Shown piece after piece: positions 62,994-64,000 of a stretch of DNA of 64,000 nucleotides. The DNA is from Apostichopus japonicus (lineage: Eukaryota; Echinodermata; Holothuroidea; Aspidochirotida; Stichopodidae): positions 2,175,001 to 2,239,000 of the forward strand of contig NC_092575.1 of assembly GCF_037975245.1 (NCBI RefSeq). Reading direction: 5' to 3'. Below the pieces are notes generated by a model. That model ran no database searches. It saw nothing but the letters and a program-made list of their open reading frames with translations, and was not told the origin of the DNA. A program made the translations under genes and the position numbers. Every line of letters begins with the position of its first letter. Position 1 is the first letter of the stretch.

Positions 62994-64000
62994 ATGGCGA
63001 CCTCTGATCCTCTTCTACCAAAGAACGAAGAAACAAGTGAAAATTCTTCCGAGGATGACGATGAAAGAGATGAAGAGAAATGGAGGATGATAAAAGGATG
63101 TTCTCTGTCTCTCATTGGCGCCATCTGCTTCGCAGCGAGAAATTTCATCACGAGTGTACAAACGAAAGACATCGATCCAACCTTTGTGACATTCCTAGAG
63201 CGCGCATGGTGTATCCCTTTCGGGGCTGTATACTGTACATTACGCGGATGTTCCGTCAAGCTGGATAAGGTATTGACTCTTTCACTAATCGCTGGCGGAC
63301 TTCTCACGGGTATCTTGATCCTTCTTCTTATCTGGGCCTTCAGTCTCATTGCGGTCGGTGACGCCGTGGCTGCAGGTAGCATTGTTCCAGCATCTACGGG
63401 CGTGTTAGCCTGGTGCCTCATCGGTGAACGATTCACGTGCAAAGATGTTATATTCTCCTGTATAGGAATAGCGGGTGTAGTCTTCATATCCAAACCGGCT
63501 ATTTTCTTAGAATTAACCGATGAAAATATTCCCAAAGGACCACTTCTCGTCGGGACTGCCGTAGCGGCCTCTACATCTGTCATAAGGTCCGTCACCCAAA
63601 TTATGTATCGTTATGTAGGACGGTACGACGTGGATCCAAGTGTATCTGTTATGTTCGTGTCCGTCTTTTCAACAGTCCCCTCCATCGTCGCGTGTAGTGT
63701 ATTTGCCACGTGGAGTCTCCCCGACCGGAGGACATTCATGGTATCCATTTTGGCAGCAAGCCAAGGCCTTTCGGGAGCTCTTCTTTCGGCAGAGGCATTA
63801 CGTCGAATCAAAACGATGCATCACTCATTAATTCAGTTAAGCGTACCTATATTCACCTACAGCTTAGACATTATTTTACAAGGGACAGTACCGGATTGGC
63901 AGAGTGTCCTCGGTTGCGCCCTAATTATCACATCGAGTCTGGCAATTATAGGTGAACCTAAAGATGACAACGCCAAAAGCGACTCTAGCAAGTCTACTGG
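62994..64000 (+). CDS. SLC35G-like EamA-family transporter, 3' end outside the window
   Basis: An open frame from ATG at 62994 to the end of the window (335 codons, no stop reached) in one exon, preceded by a CTCTGTGCAG acceptor at 62987. The N-terminus is cytosolic and acidic (SENSSEDDDERDEE, residues 15-28). Hydrophobic segments lie at about 34-55, 63-84, 94-120, 122-143, 150-170, 181-205, 216-238, 246-266, 276-295 and 303-320. That makes about ten membrane spans, as in the drug/metabolite transporter superfamily. The first EamA repeat ends with the typical PASTGVLAWCLIGERFTCKD and GIAGVVFISKP motifs. The overall pattern is that of SLC35G solute carriers, whose substrates are not established. 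The tail after the last span is hydrophilic. An intronless body fits the family, where retrocopies are common. A 237-codon minus-strand ORF over the same stretch is a shadow. Confidence 0.85.
   Translation, partial: MATSDPLLPKNEETSENSSEDDDERDEEKWRMIKGCSLSLIGAICFAARNFITSVQTKDIDPTFVTFLERAWCIPFGAVYCTLRGCSVKLDKVLTLSLIAGGLLTGILILLLIWAFSLIAVGDAVAAGSIVPASTGVLAWCLIGERFTCKDVIFSCIGIAGVVFISKPAIFLELTDENIPKGPLLVGTAVAASTSVIRSVTQIMYRYVGRYDVDPSVSVMFVSVFSTVPSIVACSVFATWSLPDRRTFMVSILAASQGLSGALLSAEALRRIKTMHHSLIQLSVPIFTYSLDIILQGTVPDWQSVLGCALIITSSLAIIGEPKDDNAKSDSSKST

Noticed and set aside
62882-63595. 237-codon minus-strand ORF
   Set aside because: It is antisense to the SLC35G-like coding sequence. The plus strand gives a multi-spanning EamA protein; the minus translation is a low-sense shadow.

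Overview
The window is AT-rich animal nuclear DNA. Genes are split by many short exons with GT-AG introns, and the spaces between them are filled with LINE, SINE and small DNA-transposon remnants and minisatellites. The four recognisable genes (GUCD1, NUDT6, NUDT9, an SLC35G-like transporter) and the mix of repeats suggest a marine invertebrate, perhaps an echinoderm or another non-vertebrate deuterostome. That taxonomic call is inference. No bacterial, viral or organellar genes were seen. All gene models were assembled by eye from splice sites, reading phase and remembered family motifs; no transcript or database evidence was available.

Layout. 0-6.8 kb: repeats, a LINE tail and orphan exon-like segments. 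6.9-12.9 kb, minus strand: a candidate gene for a 71-residue protein with a 5.5-kb first intron that holds a complete hAT-type element (12304-12832), followed by a CpG-containing promoter-like region to 13.26 kb. 13.4-15.4 kb: arrays of short palindromes. 16.3-19.7 kb, plus strand: an unrecognised multi-exon gene, then a 1.4-kb element bounded by inverted repeats and packed with GATATC palindromes. An LsmAD-like orphan exon (20.5 kb) and an hAT-type MITE (20.8-21.3 kb) follow. 23.3-29.3 kb, minus strand: a complete eight-exon GUCD1 gene whose last coding exon is hidden in a frame that has only a short ORF. 32.4-34.0 kb: a LINE reverse transcriptase on the minus strand. 35.4-39.2 kb, plus strand: six-exon NUDT6. 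46.4-58.0 kb, minus strand: seven-exon NUDT9, with introns carrying several minisatellites. 61.76 kb: a hammerhead-ribozyme motif of Penelope type. 63.0-64.0 kb, plus strand: an intronless SLC35G/EamA transporter that runs off the window.

The two Nudix hydrolase genes (NUDT6 and NUDT9) lie tail to tail, about 7 kb apart. Both have intact Nudix boxes rebuilt across splice junctions. The genes are otherwise ordinary housekeeping loci with no evident shared pathway.

The most unusual material is the set of palindrome arrays. One (17262-18679) has 17-bp terminal inverted repeats, a perfect 6-bp target duplication and inverted-repeat arms, and so looks mobile. A second array (from 13476) starts with the same 17-bp terminus but carries a different palindrome core (CTTAAG). 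Other short-palindrome repeats (CAATTG, GGATCC/CTCGAG, CCTAGG) occur elsewhere in the window.
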